Notes: generated from the sequence alone by a model not told the origin. A stretch of DNA of 64,000 nt from Paenibacillus odorifer (GCF_000758725.1 NZ_CP009428.1:558001-622000), one strand, 5' to 3'; numbered from the stretch's first letter, positions 17,355 to 26,104 are shown. A program made the numbers and translations.

Positions 17355-18527
17355 ATGGAAAAAGGAGGATTTCATTTGAGACTATATGCCGTTTTTGCCC
17401 CGATAATCATTGCTGGGTTATTTCTGCAATCCTGCATGGTAAACGATAAGCTTGGTTTAGATTCGAGTATTGGGACAAATACCGCTGAGCTGAAGACGGA
17501 TATGAATTCTTTGCAGGGGTATCCTGCTAAATTTAGCATGAATGACATAAAGCATGGGTGGGGAATAGACGAGACTGGATTATGGACTACGAACGATGGA
17601 GGGAGTAGTTGGTACCATCCGGACAGCAATATCGTTCCTATTCCACAAGAAACAGGCATCTTTGCCGCAGCAAGCTTTTTCCTGAATGCCACAAATGGCT
17701 GGATTATAAGTAGTCATGGTATGGGTCAACCTGTCCTGATCTATCATACCTCTGATCAGGGCCAGACCTGGAAGGAGACAAAACTTCCCGTCACGGAGGA
17801 TTGGGAGCAAGGATACAGTGGCGGATTTATTCATTTTATCGATGTGAATAACGGGTATGTGCTGCTGGATTCAGAACCTGGTCTCGGGATGATGGAGAAA
17901 TCCTTGTATCGCACGACAGATGGCGGGAACAGCTGGAAGCGAATCGGAAATCTAACGGGGAGTATTAAAGCCTATCCAACAGGGATGACCTTTCAGGATT
18001 CCCGGAATGGCTGGATCACCTCCAGCAACCATGGGCAAGAATACATTTTAACGTTCAGAACTTCGGATGGCGGGAAGAGCTGGAAGCCGGAACAATTAAA
18101 GAAGCCGGCTGCTATGGCAGCATTTACTTACAGTAATAGTTATCCACCTAAATTCTCAGGCAAAGACAATATGAAAGGCATCCTGCCGCTGGAGATTGTT
18201 GACGATGGGATTCGAAGTATGGTGTTTTACACAAGTGATAACGGAGGTAGGACATGGAAGCCGGGCCCTCAATTGCTCGGTACTGAGGCGGTGAGAACAA
18301 CATGGCTGAACGCTCGGGAAGGTTGGGCCTTGCAGGAGGGTGGTAAACTGGTGGCGACTGTCAACGGGGGTGTAAGCTGGAGGATAATTGCTACTTCGCA
18401 GCTATTCACAAAGGCAGAGAATATTCAGTTTGTTACGCCGAAAAACGGTTGGCTGGCGGGTCCTGAATTTCTACAGACCACTACAGATGGTGGCGTTACA
18501 TGGAAGCCTTTGGTTGGCAAGCCTTGA
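17355..18527 (+). CDS. secreted Asp-box beta-propeller lipoprotein (Ycf48/BNR-like)
   Basis: A 390-residue exported protein with an N-terminal hydrophobic segment and lipobox-like LQSC at about 24-27. At least seven Asp-box type repeats follow, each centred on T-x-D-x-G-x-(S/T)-W, for example TTNDGGSSW, HTSDQGQTW, TTDGGNSWK, TSDGGKSWK and TTDGGVTWK. These build a six- or seven-bladed propeller, as in sialidase-like and Ycf48-type proteins. It may bind a surface ligand or assist assembly; no catalytic residues are evident. It is a single-gene unit. Confidence 0.8.
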   Translation: MEKGGFHLRLYAVFAPIIIAGLFLQSCMVNDKLGLDSSIGTNTAELKTDMNSLQGYPAKFSMNDIKHGWGIDETGLWTTNDGGSSWYHPDSNIVPIPQETGIFAAASFFLNATNGWIISSHGMGQPVLIYHTSDQGQTWKETKLPVTEDWEQGYSGGFIHFIDVNNGYVLLDSEPGLGMMEKSLYRTTDGGNSWKRIGNLTGSIKAYPTGMTFQDSRNGWITSSNHGQEYILTFRTSDGGKSWKPEQLKKPAAMAAFTYSNSYPPKFSGKDNMKGILPLEIVDDGIRSMVFYTSDNGGRTWKPGPQLLGTEAVRTTWLNAREGWALQEGGKLVATVNGGVSWRIIATSQLFTKAENIQFVTPKNGWLAGPEFLQTTTDGGVTWKPLVGKP

Positions 18528-18577
18528 GGCTGAATACAGCGGAATGCCGGATGTAATGATTAGCCGTTGAGGCTTAG

Positions 18578-18752
18578 GGACCCAGGGGGCGTTATTTACA
18601 CATTTACCGCCTATCCAGCATGTTTTCGGACTCCAGTGCAGCTATTTCATATAAAAGGGCACAAATCTGGTGTTTTTTATGTCCATAGCGACTTTGGGGT
18701 CCGTTATTATGCAAAATGGAGGATTATTCTGTGAATAAGATCGGCTGTGTCC
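18578..18752 (+). repeat. four-box GGAC/GTCC repeat, copy 1 (175 bp)
   Basis: Two GGAC boxes (18578, 18628) and two GTCC boxes (18699, 18749) are spaced 50, 71 and 50 bp centre to centre. The whole element aligns with the reverse complement of 37217-37391, including CGGACTCCAGTGCA, a shared ATAGCGACT and GTCCG near the ends. It fills most of the gap between the propeller gene and the relP terminator. Confidence 0.85.
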
Positions 18753-18803
18753 GATAACACCTTGCTTCGGCGGCGAAGGGTATCGATCAAACGGCCTAAT
18801 CGA

Positions 18804-18866
18804 TTAAAAAGAAGGGGGTGTCCCAGCAGCCATTGTCATGGCTTATGAGACATCCCCTTAATTTTT
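18804..18866. terminator. terminator of the minus-strand alarmone synthetase gene
   Basis: A long imperfect stem (GGGGATGTCTCA against the opposite arm ending in GACACCCCC) is followed on the minus strand by CTTCTTTTTAA. It could also work on the plus strand. Confidence 0.75.
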
Positions 18867-18889
18867 GAGAAATGTAGAAATATGAAAGC

Positions 18890-19618
18890 TTAAACCTGCC
18901 CGCCGGCAGGGGATTCCCCTTCTGCAAGTTCCAGAATCTCACGGCGCAGGCGCAACATTTTTTGATCCAGTTCATCGGCGGCGCGTGCGGCATCCTTCAA
19001 TTCCTCAGCAACATGCGAAGGGAGCTGTTTATCGAATTTATAATACAGAATATGTTCCATACTTGCCCAGAAGTCCATGGCTAGGGTTCGCAGCTGTATT
19101 TCTGCTTTGACCCAGCGTGTTCCTTCCAGCAGGACGAGCGGAATAGCGACGATAAGATGCAGGCTTTGATACCCATTCGGCTTGGGATGGGCTATATAAT
19201 CTTTGATCTCCAATACGCGTATGTCTTCGCGTGTGCTGAGGTGATCAACCAGACGGTAAATATCTTTAACAAAAGCACATACAATCCGCATACCTGCAAT
19301 ATCGTGAATGTGCTGCTCCATATTTTCCAAGTTGAACTCGAAACCTTTGCGCTCCATCTTTTGCAGGATGCTCTTGGGTTCTTTAATTCGGCATTTAACA
19401 TGTTCGATGGGACTGAAGCCGTCACGGACCTGCCATTCCGTTTTGATCACATCGATTTTATTCTCAAGATCATTTAGTGCATGGCGATAGAGTGCTGGCA
19501 GAGACTTAAACTCATTGATAAGATTTGTGAAATCCTCGTTATCCTGCCAATGTTGCAGATCCTTAACGTGTACCTGCATCTGTTTTAGCGTAAGCTGTGT
19601 GCTGTCATGTTCTTCCAC
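18890..19618 (-). CDS. relP: small alarmone synthetase, YwaC/RelP type
   Basis: A stand-alone (p)ppGpp synthetase of 242 residues. The RelA/SpoT synthetase domain shows SPIEHVKCRIK, EQHIHDIAGMRIVCAFVKDIY, KPNGYQSLHL and KAEIQLRTLAMDFWASMEH. The IEH-K-R and EHIHDIAG-RI-C-F patterns are closer to Bacillus YwaC (RelP) than to YjbM (RelQ). No hydrolase, TGS or ACT domain is present. Such enzymes transfer pyrophosphate from ATP to GDP or GTP and are usually induced by cell-wall stress. It is a single gene. Confidence 0.88.
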   Translation of the reverse strand: MEEHDSTQLTLKQMQVHVKDLQHWQDNEDFTNLINEFKSLPALYRHALNDLENKIDVIKTEWQVRDGFSPIEHVKCRIKEPKSILQKMERKGFEFNLENMEQHIHDIAGMRIVCAFVKDIYRLVDHLSTREDIRVLEIKDYIAHPKPNGYQSLHLIVAIPLVLLEGTRWVKAEIQLRTLAMDFWASMEHILYYKFDKQLPSHVAEELKDAARAADELDQKMLRLRREILELAEGESPAGGQV

Positions 19619-19822
19619 TGAAACTCTCCCAATTTCGTTATTTGTGATTAATTCTATTTTAACCGATGTAGAACCCCTGACGCAAAATAACGTCTGAAAT
19701 CAGTGAAAATAAGAATTTATAGGAACATTCTCCGCTAAATCGCGTATTAAAGCACATTAATGAATCTGTTCGATACATTTGGTATGATAGAATCACGTAT
19801 CGCTGGAGAGGGAGGAACTGTA

Positions 19823-20614
19823 ATGAGTTTTATGAAACGAATCAAAGATAGTGCGAGCCGGGTTACTGAAAAAGCACAAAGCTCTGTTGAGATTGGCAAG
19901 CTGAACGGGCTTATTTCCGATATTGAACGTGAGATGGAAGTGGAATTCACGAAAATGGGCAGGCTTTTTTATGAAGGGTATCGCACTAAGGATATGTCGG
20001 TAGCTGAAGGCAAAATGGTAGAACTGGCACGGACCTGTTCCAAACTTCAGGAAAAAATCGAAGTCCAACGCGCAAGGATTGCTGAACTGAAAAATGAACG
20101 GTTATGTTCTTGCGGCAATGTTGTGGCGCTCGATGCAAACTTTTGTCCAAAGTGTGGAAGTAAGCTGGAGGAGCTAACCACTTCAAGAAAGATTCCTTCA
20201 CCGCCCGTATTCGTCAAAACTGTGGATGAGGACGAAGAGGATGAGGATCAATACTATGGTGCAGATGAGCTAACGGATGAAGAGAAGGAGATTGCAATGA
20301 AGCTCCATCCGCAAAGTATGGTGTATTCTGAGATTCTGCCTTCAGAGGATGATGAGCTGCCATTGGAGGAATATGCGGCGAACGAACATGACATTGAACG
20401 GGATCGCAGACATGCTGATCAGCTGGAACGGGAAAGACAAAGACAGCTTGAGCTGGATCGTCGCATCCGCGATTGGAATGCGAATGAACATCAGGAGGAG
20501 TCCGCAGTCACCCAGGACAGTGGTGTACGTGATATGATTAAGTGTCAAATCTGTCGGAATGAATTGCCAAAGGGCTCCTTATGGTGCCCGCGTTGTGGAT
20601 CGGAGCAAATATAG
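19823..20614 (+). CDS. zinc-ribbon protein with coiled coil and acidic linker
   Basis: A 263-residue cytoplasmic protein. The N-terminal half is a helical coiled coil (MSFMKRIKDSASRVTEKAQSS and onward), followed by a zinc ribbon, CSCGNVVALDANFCPKCGS. Then comes a strongly acidic linker (DEDEEDEDQYY), a charged Arg/Glu-rich helix and a second ribbon at the very C-terminus (CQICRNELPKGSLWCPRCGS). ATG 19823 is chosen over 19760 because GGAGGGAGG sits just before it. Function unknown; the layout suggests a scaffold or nucleic-acid-associated protein. The next gene is 40 bases downstream. Confidence 0.75.
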   Translation: MSFMKRIKDSASRVTEKAQSSVEIGKLNGLISDIEREMEVEFTKMGRLFYEGYRTKDMSVAEGKMVELARTCSKLQEKIEVQRARIAELKNERLCSCGNVVALDANFCPKCGSKLEELTTSRKIPSPPVFVKTVDEDEEDEDQYYGADELTDEEKEIAMKLHPQSMVYSEILPSEDDELPLEEYAANEHDIERDRRHADQLERERQRQLELDRRIRDWNANEHQEESAVTQDSGVRDMIKCQICRNELPKGSLWCPRCGSEQI

Positions 20615-20654
20615 TACAGATATCAGTCAGCTTAGGGCTTAGGGGGACAACAAG

Positions 20655-21473
20655 ATGGAACAGCTGCTGCTGCATCTGCGCAATCTGGGCTTCACGGAGA
20701 TGGAGTCCAAAATCATGGTCGAGCTTGCGACTAAAGGTCAGGCTTCTGGCTATGAGGTTGCCAAACAGCTCGGAGTTTCAAGATCAAATGTGTATGCGGC
20801 GCTTCAGCGCCTAACACAGCAGGGATATGTACGATGTGGTGAAGGAGAGCCTGCGCGGTATAGTGTTCTCAATCCGGAGGAGCTGGCGACGATGATCTCG
20901 GGAAGAGTTCAAGCTTCGCTGGCTTATATGGAAAGTGAGATGCCTCGCGGGGGGCCTGTTAGTCCTTCTTTTTATAATGTAGAGGGCGACCGCAATGTAA
21001 TGGGGGCGCTGATTCGCCAGCTTAACATGGCAGAGCAGGAGATTGTAGTGGATATGTGGCGCGAGGAAGCGTCGCTTCTGCGGAGCGAACTTGAACAGGC
21101 CGAACTGCGTGGCGTTAGGCTTTTATGGGCTTTTGACGGTGGCAATGCTGCTGCTGCCTCTTACCCGGTATGGCCGTCATTCGGAAAAGATTCGCAGCGG
21201 GCGGATGGACGGAAGTTCTCATTTGTGATCGACCGGAGCTGGTGTATGCTGGGGATGCGTTATGATGATGGATCCGCACAAGCAGTGGTAACAGAGCACC
21301 CGGTGTTAGTGGAGCTGTTGTTGAATCATTTTACACAGGAAATGGTCTTATTCGAGCTGGAGCAGGATATGGGCGCAGAATTAGTAGAGCGTTATGGAGA
21401 ACGTTACAGCAAAATTCATAGCAAATATGTTATGTATGATCAAGGCGATGATGGGGAAGAACAGGCGCAGTAG
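20655..21473 (+). CDS. TrmB-family transcriptional regulator
   Basis: A 272-residue regulator. The N-terminal winged helix (LRNLGFTEMESKIMVEL, GYEVAKQLGVSRSNVYAAL) is typical of TrmB. The C-terminal part (from about 110) is the phospholipase-D-like effector domain without an intact catalytic motif. TrmB proteins usually sense sugars; the effector here is unknown. Its last codons come 25 bases before a small unknown gene and an xpt gene follows, so the three may share a transcript. Confidence 0.8.
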   Translation: MEQLLLHLRNLGFTEMESKIMVELATKGQASGYEVAKQLGVSRSNVYAALQRLTQQGYVRCGEGEPARYSVLNPEELATMISGRVQASLAYMESEMPRGGPVSPSFYNVEGDRNVMGALIRQLNMAEQEIVVDMWREEASLLRSELEQAELRGVRLLWAFDGGNAAAASYPVWPSFGKDSQRADGRKFSFVIDRSWCMLGMRYDDGSAQAVVTEHPVLVELLLNHFTQEMVLFELEQDMGAELVERYGERYSKIHSKYVMYDQGDDGEEQAQ

Positions 21474-21498
21474 TTATTATCATAGGGAGGTGAGAAGC

Positions 21499-21801
21499 AT
21501 GGAATGTATCGTTCATTTTGAAGTGGTGCACAATGATGGTCCTAAGAAATTGCGTGGACTATTGTTTCTGGATAAGGGAGCATCTCCTGGAGAAGCAGAA
21601 CTGGTCGAAATGTTTAAGGATATGAATTTTAACGTGAGACTGGAAGACCGCGAGAAATTGATTTTTAAACCGGTAAATCCGGGAGATTTCTTGGAGATTC
21701 GAATTACGGGTTATGATAACGGTCAGGAAAAGAGCAAGGATGATCATAATTTAAAATCGATCGTTGGAAATTTATTGCCTCAGAAGCCGACAGGCCTGTA
21801 A
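21499..21801 (+). CDS. small conserved-looking protein of unknown function
   Basis: A 100-residue soluble protein (MECIVHFEVVHND start) placed 25 bases after the TrmB gene behind GGGAGGTGAG. The upstream in-frame extension to 21394 overlaps the TrmB gene and is not needed. No motif is recognised; it is rich in charged residues and beta-strand-like segments. Confidence 0.65.
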   Translation: MECIVHFEVVHNDGPKKLRGLLFLDKGASPGEAELVEMFKDMNFNVRLEDREKLIFKPVNPGDFLEIRITGYDNGQEKSKDDHNLKSIVGNLLPQKPTGL

Positions 21802-21843
21802 TGTGGGGAGAATGGATTCAATGATGGGAGAAGGAGGAGCACT

Positions 21844-22437
21844 ATGGAGCTGTTGAGACAAAAGGTATTGAAAGAAGGTATTGTACTCGGGCAAGGAGTG
21901 CTCAAGGTGGATTCTTTTCTGAATCATCAGATGGACCCCTTCCTGATGCGCGAGGTTGGCCGTGAGTTTATCCGCCGGTTCGCTGGCGAAGAAATTACGA
22001 AGGTGCTGACTATAGAATCCTCGGGAATCGCTCCGGGGATTATGACAGCATTAGAGCTGGAGGTTCCGTTGATTTTTGCCCGTAAGCAGAAATCGCTGAC
22101 GCTGATAGAAGACATTTACGTGGAGAAGGTATACTCCTTCACGAAGAAAGAAACGAATGAAATTACCGTTTCGAAGAAATTCATTGCTCCCGGAGAACGG
22201 GTGCTGATTGTTGATGATTTCTTGGCGAATGGTGAAGCCGCCTTCGGACTTGCCCGTATTGTTGAGCAGGCGGGCGGAAGTGTGGTTGGAATTGGCATTG
22301 TGATCGAAAAAGCGTTCCAGCCAGGGAATCGGCTGCTGCAGGAAGCGGGATATCGCGTAGAATCACTTGTGCGTATTGCTTCACTGGAGGACGGAAGAGT
22401 CACTTTCGTGGAAGACGAGGAAGAGCCTCTTGTTTGA
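21844..22437 (+). CDS. xpt: xanthine phosphoribosyltransferase
   Basis: The 197-residue enzyme converts xanthine and PRPP to XMP in purine salvage. It closely follows Bacillus Xpt through its length: [30 protein letters not shown], the PRPP motif [26 protein letters not shown] and YRVESLVRI. In Bacillus, xpt is preceded by a guanine riboswitch; only 42 bases separate this gene from the one upstream and I see no purine aptamer there. Control must come from further upstream or be absent. Confidence 0.95.
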   Translation: MELLRQKVLKEGIVLGQGVLKVDSFLNHQMDPFLMREVGREFIRRFAGEEITKVLTIESSGIAPGIMTALELEVPLIFARKQKSLTLIEDIYVEKVYSFTKKETNEITVSKKFIAPGERVLIVDDFLANGEAAFGLARIVEQAGGSVVGIGIVIEKAFQPGNRLLQEAGYRVESLVRIASLEDGRVTFVEDEEEPLV

Positions 22438-22479
22438 GGCTTTAGGAATGAATGCTCAAACAAAAGCTATAGGATATAC

Positions 22480-22526
22480 AAAACAGCAAGCGAACTGGTA
22501 ATGAACCAGTCGCTTGCTGTTTTTTG
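22480..22526. terminator. bidirectional terminator between xpt and the lipid kinase
   Basis: AACAGCAAGCGACTGG-type arms form a near-perfect stem (AAGCGAACTGG against CCAGTCGCTT), flanked by A and T runs. Confidence 0.92.
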
Positions 22527-22550
22527 TGTGTATGGTATGCACGGGTCAGG

Positions 22551-23507
22551 TTACCCGTTGCTGCCGCATGCCGCTGCAGTGTCGACGGGCAGCTGTACGC
22601 TGTCCGCCGCCAGCGGCGATAGCACCCGCAGCGCCCCCGGCTCGCAGCGAACGGCCAGCGGCCCTTTGCCCAGACTCTCGCCGTCGCCGATCGCAGGCCG
22701 GGCCTCGGCAAAGCCTACGGCTACGCTACGTCCGCGCAGCATAGACACGAAGGGCAACGCCACATGCTTGCCCTTCAGTACCGTAGGGAACAGCCGCAGC
22801 AGCTGCCCGCGGCTGCACCCGTGCACGACGCAGACGTCGAGCTGGCCGTCATCGGCCTTTGCCTGCGGGCAGATCAAAAGCCCGCCGCCGTAGCTGGGCA
22901 GGTTGCAGATCGAGACCAGCCATGCCTTCTCGAAGGCATGCTCCGTGCCGTCGCAGACTACGCTTACCCGGCAGGGCTTGAACGTCATCAGCGTATGCAA
23001 TATGCCGATGATATACGCCAGCTGGCCTGCTCCAATGGCATTGCACAGCCGTTTGTAACGGCTGGCATTCACATTCTCAGCCACCTGAGCATCAAAGCCG
23101 TTGGCAACGGCTGTTACGGTCAGTCCGTTTGCTCCTGAAAGCAGGTCTGCTTCGATATACCGCTCACTAAGGGCGGCCTCCAGCGCGGCTTCTATCGAAA
23201 GCGGGATGCCGAACCCCCGGGCGGTGTCGTTGCCGGAGCCGGCAGGAATCACGCCCATGGGGATATCTTTACCGCAAAGTGCACCCAAAATGCTATGGAG
23301 CGTGCCGTCACCACCGATTACAATCACAGCTTTCCAATCCTCGCGATGCTTTAGTGTATTTAAAACAAGGGCTTCTGCACCCTCTACGCTGTGCGTAAAC
23401 AAGGACATGAAAGGCAGCGAACGCTCCTTCATGAGCGCCTCTACAGTATGCCAGGTCCGGCCGCCTGCTCCCCCGCCGGAACGTGGGTTTATGATAAATA
23501 GATACAT
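22551..23507 (-). CDS. diacylglycerol kinase-like lipid kinase (YegS/DagK family)
   Basis: A 318-residue kinase with the family's nucleotide-binding motifs: INPRSGGGAGG near the start, VIVIGGDGTLHSILGAL (about 65) and VIPAGSGNDTARGFGIP. It phosphorylates diacylglycerol or a related lipid at the membrane surface. The ATG at 23507 has a GGAGG site; the longer frame to 23573 does not. The 3' third of the gene (about 22551-22950) is markedly richer in G+C than its surroundings, which is unusual in this window. Confidence 0.88.
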   Translation of the reverse strand: MYLFIINPRSGGGAGGRTWHTVEALMKERSLPFMSLFTHSVEGAEALVLNTLKHREDWKAVIVIGGDGTLHSILGALCGKDIPMGVIPAGSGNDTARGFGIPLSIEAALEAALSERYIEADLLSGANGLTVTAVANGFDAQVAENVNASRYKRLCNAIGAGQLAYIIGILHTLMTFKPCRVSVVCDGTEHAFEKAWLVSICNLPSYGGGLLICPQAKADDGQLDVCVVHGCSRGQLLRLFPTVLKGKHVALPFVSMLRGRSVAVGFAEARPAIGDGESLGKGPLAVRCEPGALRVLSPLAADSVQLPVDTAAACGSNG

Positions 23508-23620
23508 ATAATTTCCTCCAGCCTGTAGAATTCCATTGATGCCCTTTCTACATTGTAAGGAGTGGATGGGCAAAAGGGAATACTTTTCAGCGATCAGAGG
23601 GACTGCTTTTTGGGGGGGGA

Positions 23621-23968
23621 TTACAGATGGCGAATCTGACTTTCTGCGATATCACCTGCCCAAGGGAGTTTGTACCACCTGCCACTTAAGGCATGGTAGA
23701 TCATTAGCAGCCACACTCCAAAGCTGCAGAGAGAGACGAGTGCACTCATCAAGGGACCGAGGAAAGGGACCAATCCGGTTAGAACGTGGAGGATCATCAG
23801 CACTCCGAAGGTAATCAGTGATTGCAGCGAATGGAACAGCACAAAGCGGCTGCGTTTCTCCAATGCGAGAAAGACGACGCCGCCGAGAAAAGGGAAAAAG
23901 TAACACAACGCGCCCGCTATATTATCGGGCAATCCGGTAGATGATTTAAAAGGGGACAATAGGCTCAC
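23621..23968 (-). CDS. DUF4870-like small membrane protein
   Basis: A protein of about 115 residues with three hydrophobic helices and the pattern GALCYFFPFLGGVVFLALEKRSRFVLFHSLQSL, typical of DUF4870/Tic20-like membrane proteins. The GTG at 23968 overlaps the AAGGAG site, so the TTG three codons later may be the true start. Function unknown. Confidence 0.75.
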   Translation of the reverse strand: MSLLSPFKSSTGLPDNIAGALCYFFPFLGGVVFLALEKRSRFVLFHSLQSLITFGVLMILHVLTGLVPFLGPLMSALVSLCSFGVWLLMIYHALSGRWYKLPWAGDIAESQIRHL

Positions 23969-24052
23969 TCTCCTTCTGCTTGGAGAAGAAGGGGCTTGAT
24001 TGTTCGAATCCTTCTTCCTTACAAGCCTATGACTTGTCAGGAAAAAGTATGT

Positions 24053-25042
24053 TTAGCTCATTGAAGGGAGAACATACTTTTCAAGCAGCTTGCGTGGGTT
24101 CTTCCAGTTGTTTGTCTTGCTCTCTGCTGTAAAGACCACGACAGTATCCAGATTGGGGAAGAGCAGAATCTGCTGCCCGCCATGCCCGTGGGCGAGTTTG
24201 TAGGGCTGCCCGCTCATCGTACCGATCCAAAACTGATATCCGTAATCACCAAACGCTGGATATCCCTTAGTTTGAGCGGTAAGTGCATCCTGCAACCAAT
24301 GCTCTGGGATGATTTGCTGCTCTGCAAACACTCCATTATTCAGCAGGCAGATTCCGAATTTAGCCATATCCCGAGAGGTTAAGTGCAAGCCGATATGGCC
24401 CATGCTATGTCCTTCGGGACTAGGTAACCAAGCGGTATTAGCCATTCGGAGTGGAGTAAATAAATGCTGTGCTGCATAGGAAAATGCATCAAGACCTGTA
24501 GATTCACTAATCATCATCGAGATTAGATGTGAGTCGATGCTTCGATATTGGAACTGGCCGATATGTTCTGGAATAATGTTCAAGCTAAGGCCAAAGGAAC
24601 CCCAGCGGCGGCTGCGATGGAGGTTCCGGACGAGAGGTTCACCGAGCTTCTTCCCTGTGATCCAGCTAAAGCCGGAAGTCATGGTAAGAAGATGACGGAG
24701 TGTGATTTTTGAGAGATGTGGGGAGTGAAGGTATGGAATATGCTTGTGAAGTACCTCAGATACAGAAATATGGAGATCAGGCATCTCGCCACGGTCGATA
24801 GCGATTCCCGTAAGGACACTGACAAAACTTTTGGTAGCAGAACGGAGATCATTTAATGCTCCAGCATGATGGTCGTTATAATAACGTTCGAAGATAAGGT
24901 TGCCATGGCGCACAATAAGTATGCTATGCATCTTGGGATATTCTTTTAGGATAGCTTGATGGGCTTGTTCAAGACCCTCCCGGCGTGTAGCTGTGTCCTC
25001 TGGCGTTGCGGTAGTCATTACGGGAATTACAGGCTGGACCAT
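24053..25042 (-). CDS. beta-lactamase-like serine hydrolase
   Basis: A 329-residue member of the class C beta-lactamase/penicillin-binding-like family. The nucleophile motif SATK is in LRSATKSFVSVLTG, a Tyr motif is plausible in FQYRSID, and HGHGG near the C-terminus replaces KTG. There is no signal peptide, so it is probably cytoplasmic, an esterase or peptidase rather than a resistance enzyme. ATG 25042 is chosen because GAGAAGGAG precedes it; the upstream in-frame start at 25081 has no such site. Confidence 0.85.
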   Translation of the reverse strand: MVQPVIPVMTTATPEDTATRREGLEQAHQAILKEYPKMHSILIVRHGNLIFERYYNDHHAGALNDLRSATKSFVSVLTGIAIDRGEMPDLHISVSEVLHKHIPYLHSPHLSKITLRHLLTMTSGFSWITGKKLGEPLVRNLHRSRRWGSFGLSLNIIPEHIGQFQYRSIDSHLISMMISESTGLDAFSYAAQHLFTPLRMANTAWLPSPEGHSMGHIGLHLTSRDMAKFGICLLNNGVFAEQQIIPEHWLQDALTAQTKGYPAFGDYGYQFWIGTMSGQPYKLAHGHGGQQILLFPNLDTVVVFTAESKTNNWKNPRKLLEKYVLPSMS

Positions 25043-25248
25043 AACGATCTCCTTCTCATTTGTTGATAAATGCAGTTTCACTTGCTGTATTGGTTATTAT
25101 ATTTTAACCAGTTTGGAGACATATGACTTACGAAGAGAGTTGTAAAAAAATAATATTTTCCAAATAGTACATTTTACAAGGAAAGGTGGAAGTTAATCCG
25201 GAATATGATACAATATAACGATAAGGCCCGAAAGGAGTGATTCAGTAA

Positions 25249-25362
25249 GTGGCTCTTCGGGTAATAAAAGTGTCAAGGAGCTATCGTTCATCAGGCGTCC
25301 TTACTCTCAGCCCAAATCACGACGAACCTGCTTCACCGGCAAGGCGGTGTTTCAAAGGCTAG
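25249..25362 (+). CDS. candidate 37-residue small ORF
   Basis: GTG at 25249 lies 9 bases after AAAGGAGTG and opens a 37-codon frame (MALRVIKVSRSYRSSGVLTL then a Pro/Arg-rich tail ending CKG-like FKG). The ribosome site lies in the loop of a CCCGAA/TTCGGG hairpin (25227-25261). It could be a leader peptide or part of a structured RNA. It is short and unrecognised, so support is limited. Confidence 0.3.
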   Translation: MALRVIKVSRSYRSSGVLTLSPNHDEPASPARRCFKG

Positions 25363-25512
25363 ACATAGCTTTAGATTCCACGTTTTGACGGATAGTGCAA
25401 GCCACGTATGTGTAATGGATACTTCACTTGCATTCGAGGTTACGGCGTACTTTTCATCATGCATTCTCTACAACGGAGCATTCATTTTCAATGTTTTGGG
25501 AGGGAACTGATC

Positions 25513-25701
25513 ATGGCAAGTAAAGGTCATAACGAAGTCAAGGAAAGTCTACGGGAAATGACACGCATTTTCCGGCCCAAAGATCCCAAGAAATTCGTAA
25601 AGGAGTACGTCCGAAAGTATCGGATTACAGGAGGCTATGAAGAGGAACTGACCATGGTCGTGGAACACGAGTTGGTACGGATGAATTCATCCGTCTCCTA
25701 G
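25513..25701 (+). CDS. small basic protein of unknown function
   Basis: A 62-residue soluble, helical, charged protein (MASKGHNEVKESLREMTRIF start). ATG 25513 follows TGGGAGGGA; the longer frame from 25408 has no clear site. A terminator follows at 25776. No family recognised. Confidence 0.65.
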   Translation: MASKGHNEVKESLREMTRIFRPKDPKKFVKEYVRKYRITGGYEEELTMVVEHELVRMNSSVS

Positions 25702-25775
25702 CTAACAGATACGTTTGTCACTTGCTTAACTTTAGACATCATTTTGAGTAATAACATCCACGAGGATTCTTATAA

Positions 25776-25818
25776 ACCGTGCCCGAGCAACTTTTGTTGC
25801 TGGAATCGGTTTTTTTTG
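25776..25818 (+). terminator. terminator after the 62-residue protein gene
   Basis: The inner stem AGCAAC/GTTGCT and outer ACCG/CGGT pairs are followed by eight T. Confidence 0.8.
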
Positions 25819-25987
25819 TATGCCCATTTACGAATAAGGAAAAGTCTTCCTCATAGAATAGTCAAATGAATTAATAGACACATTTTAAAGTGTATGCGCT
25901 TTCTTTATTATTTTTTATTTGTTTGCGTTTTCATAAAATGCCATCAAATCCAGATGGGACAAGGGTTTATTGTGTCGAAAATTACAA

Positions 25988-26005
25988 TGTGAACTAGTTG
26001 TGAAC
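25988..26005 (+). promoter_or_regulatory. tandem TGTGAAC half-sites upstream of the oxidase promoter (ResD-like)
   Basis: TGTGAAC occurs at 25988 and again within TTGTGAAC at 25998, one helical turn apart, just upstream of the -35. It resembles the TTGTGAA half-sites bound by Bacillus ResD, which controls aerobic and anaerobic respiration genes. Confidence 0.4.
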
Positions 26006-26007
26006 GA

Positions 26008-26036
26008 TTGACAAAACTTTCCCTTAAACTTATATT
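26008..26036 (+). promoter_or_regulatory. SigA-type promoter of the cta operon
   Basis: TTGACA (26008-26013) and TATATT (26031-26036) are separated by exactly 17 bp, about 70 bp before the ctaC start. Confidence 0.75.
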
Positions 26037-26104
26037 AATAGTGATTGTTATAATTGACAGAAAAAAACAGGAATCTACGAAATCGGGAAAAGCGGGGTAG
26101 ATCA

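Noticed and set aside
22501..22893. Long open frames on the plus strand opposite the lipid kinase gene.
   Set aside because: High G+C removes stop codons here; the minus-strand kinase motifs are convincing and these frames are not.
25201..25410. Known structured RNA such as SRP RNA, 6S RNA or tmRNA.
   Set aside because: None of the conserved core sequences of those RNAs is visible; only a short hairpin around a ribosome site is clear.
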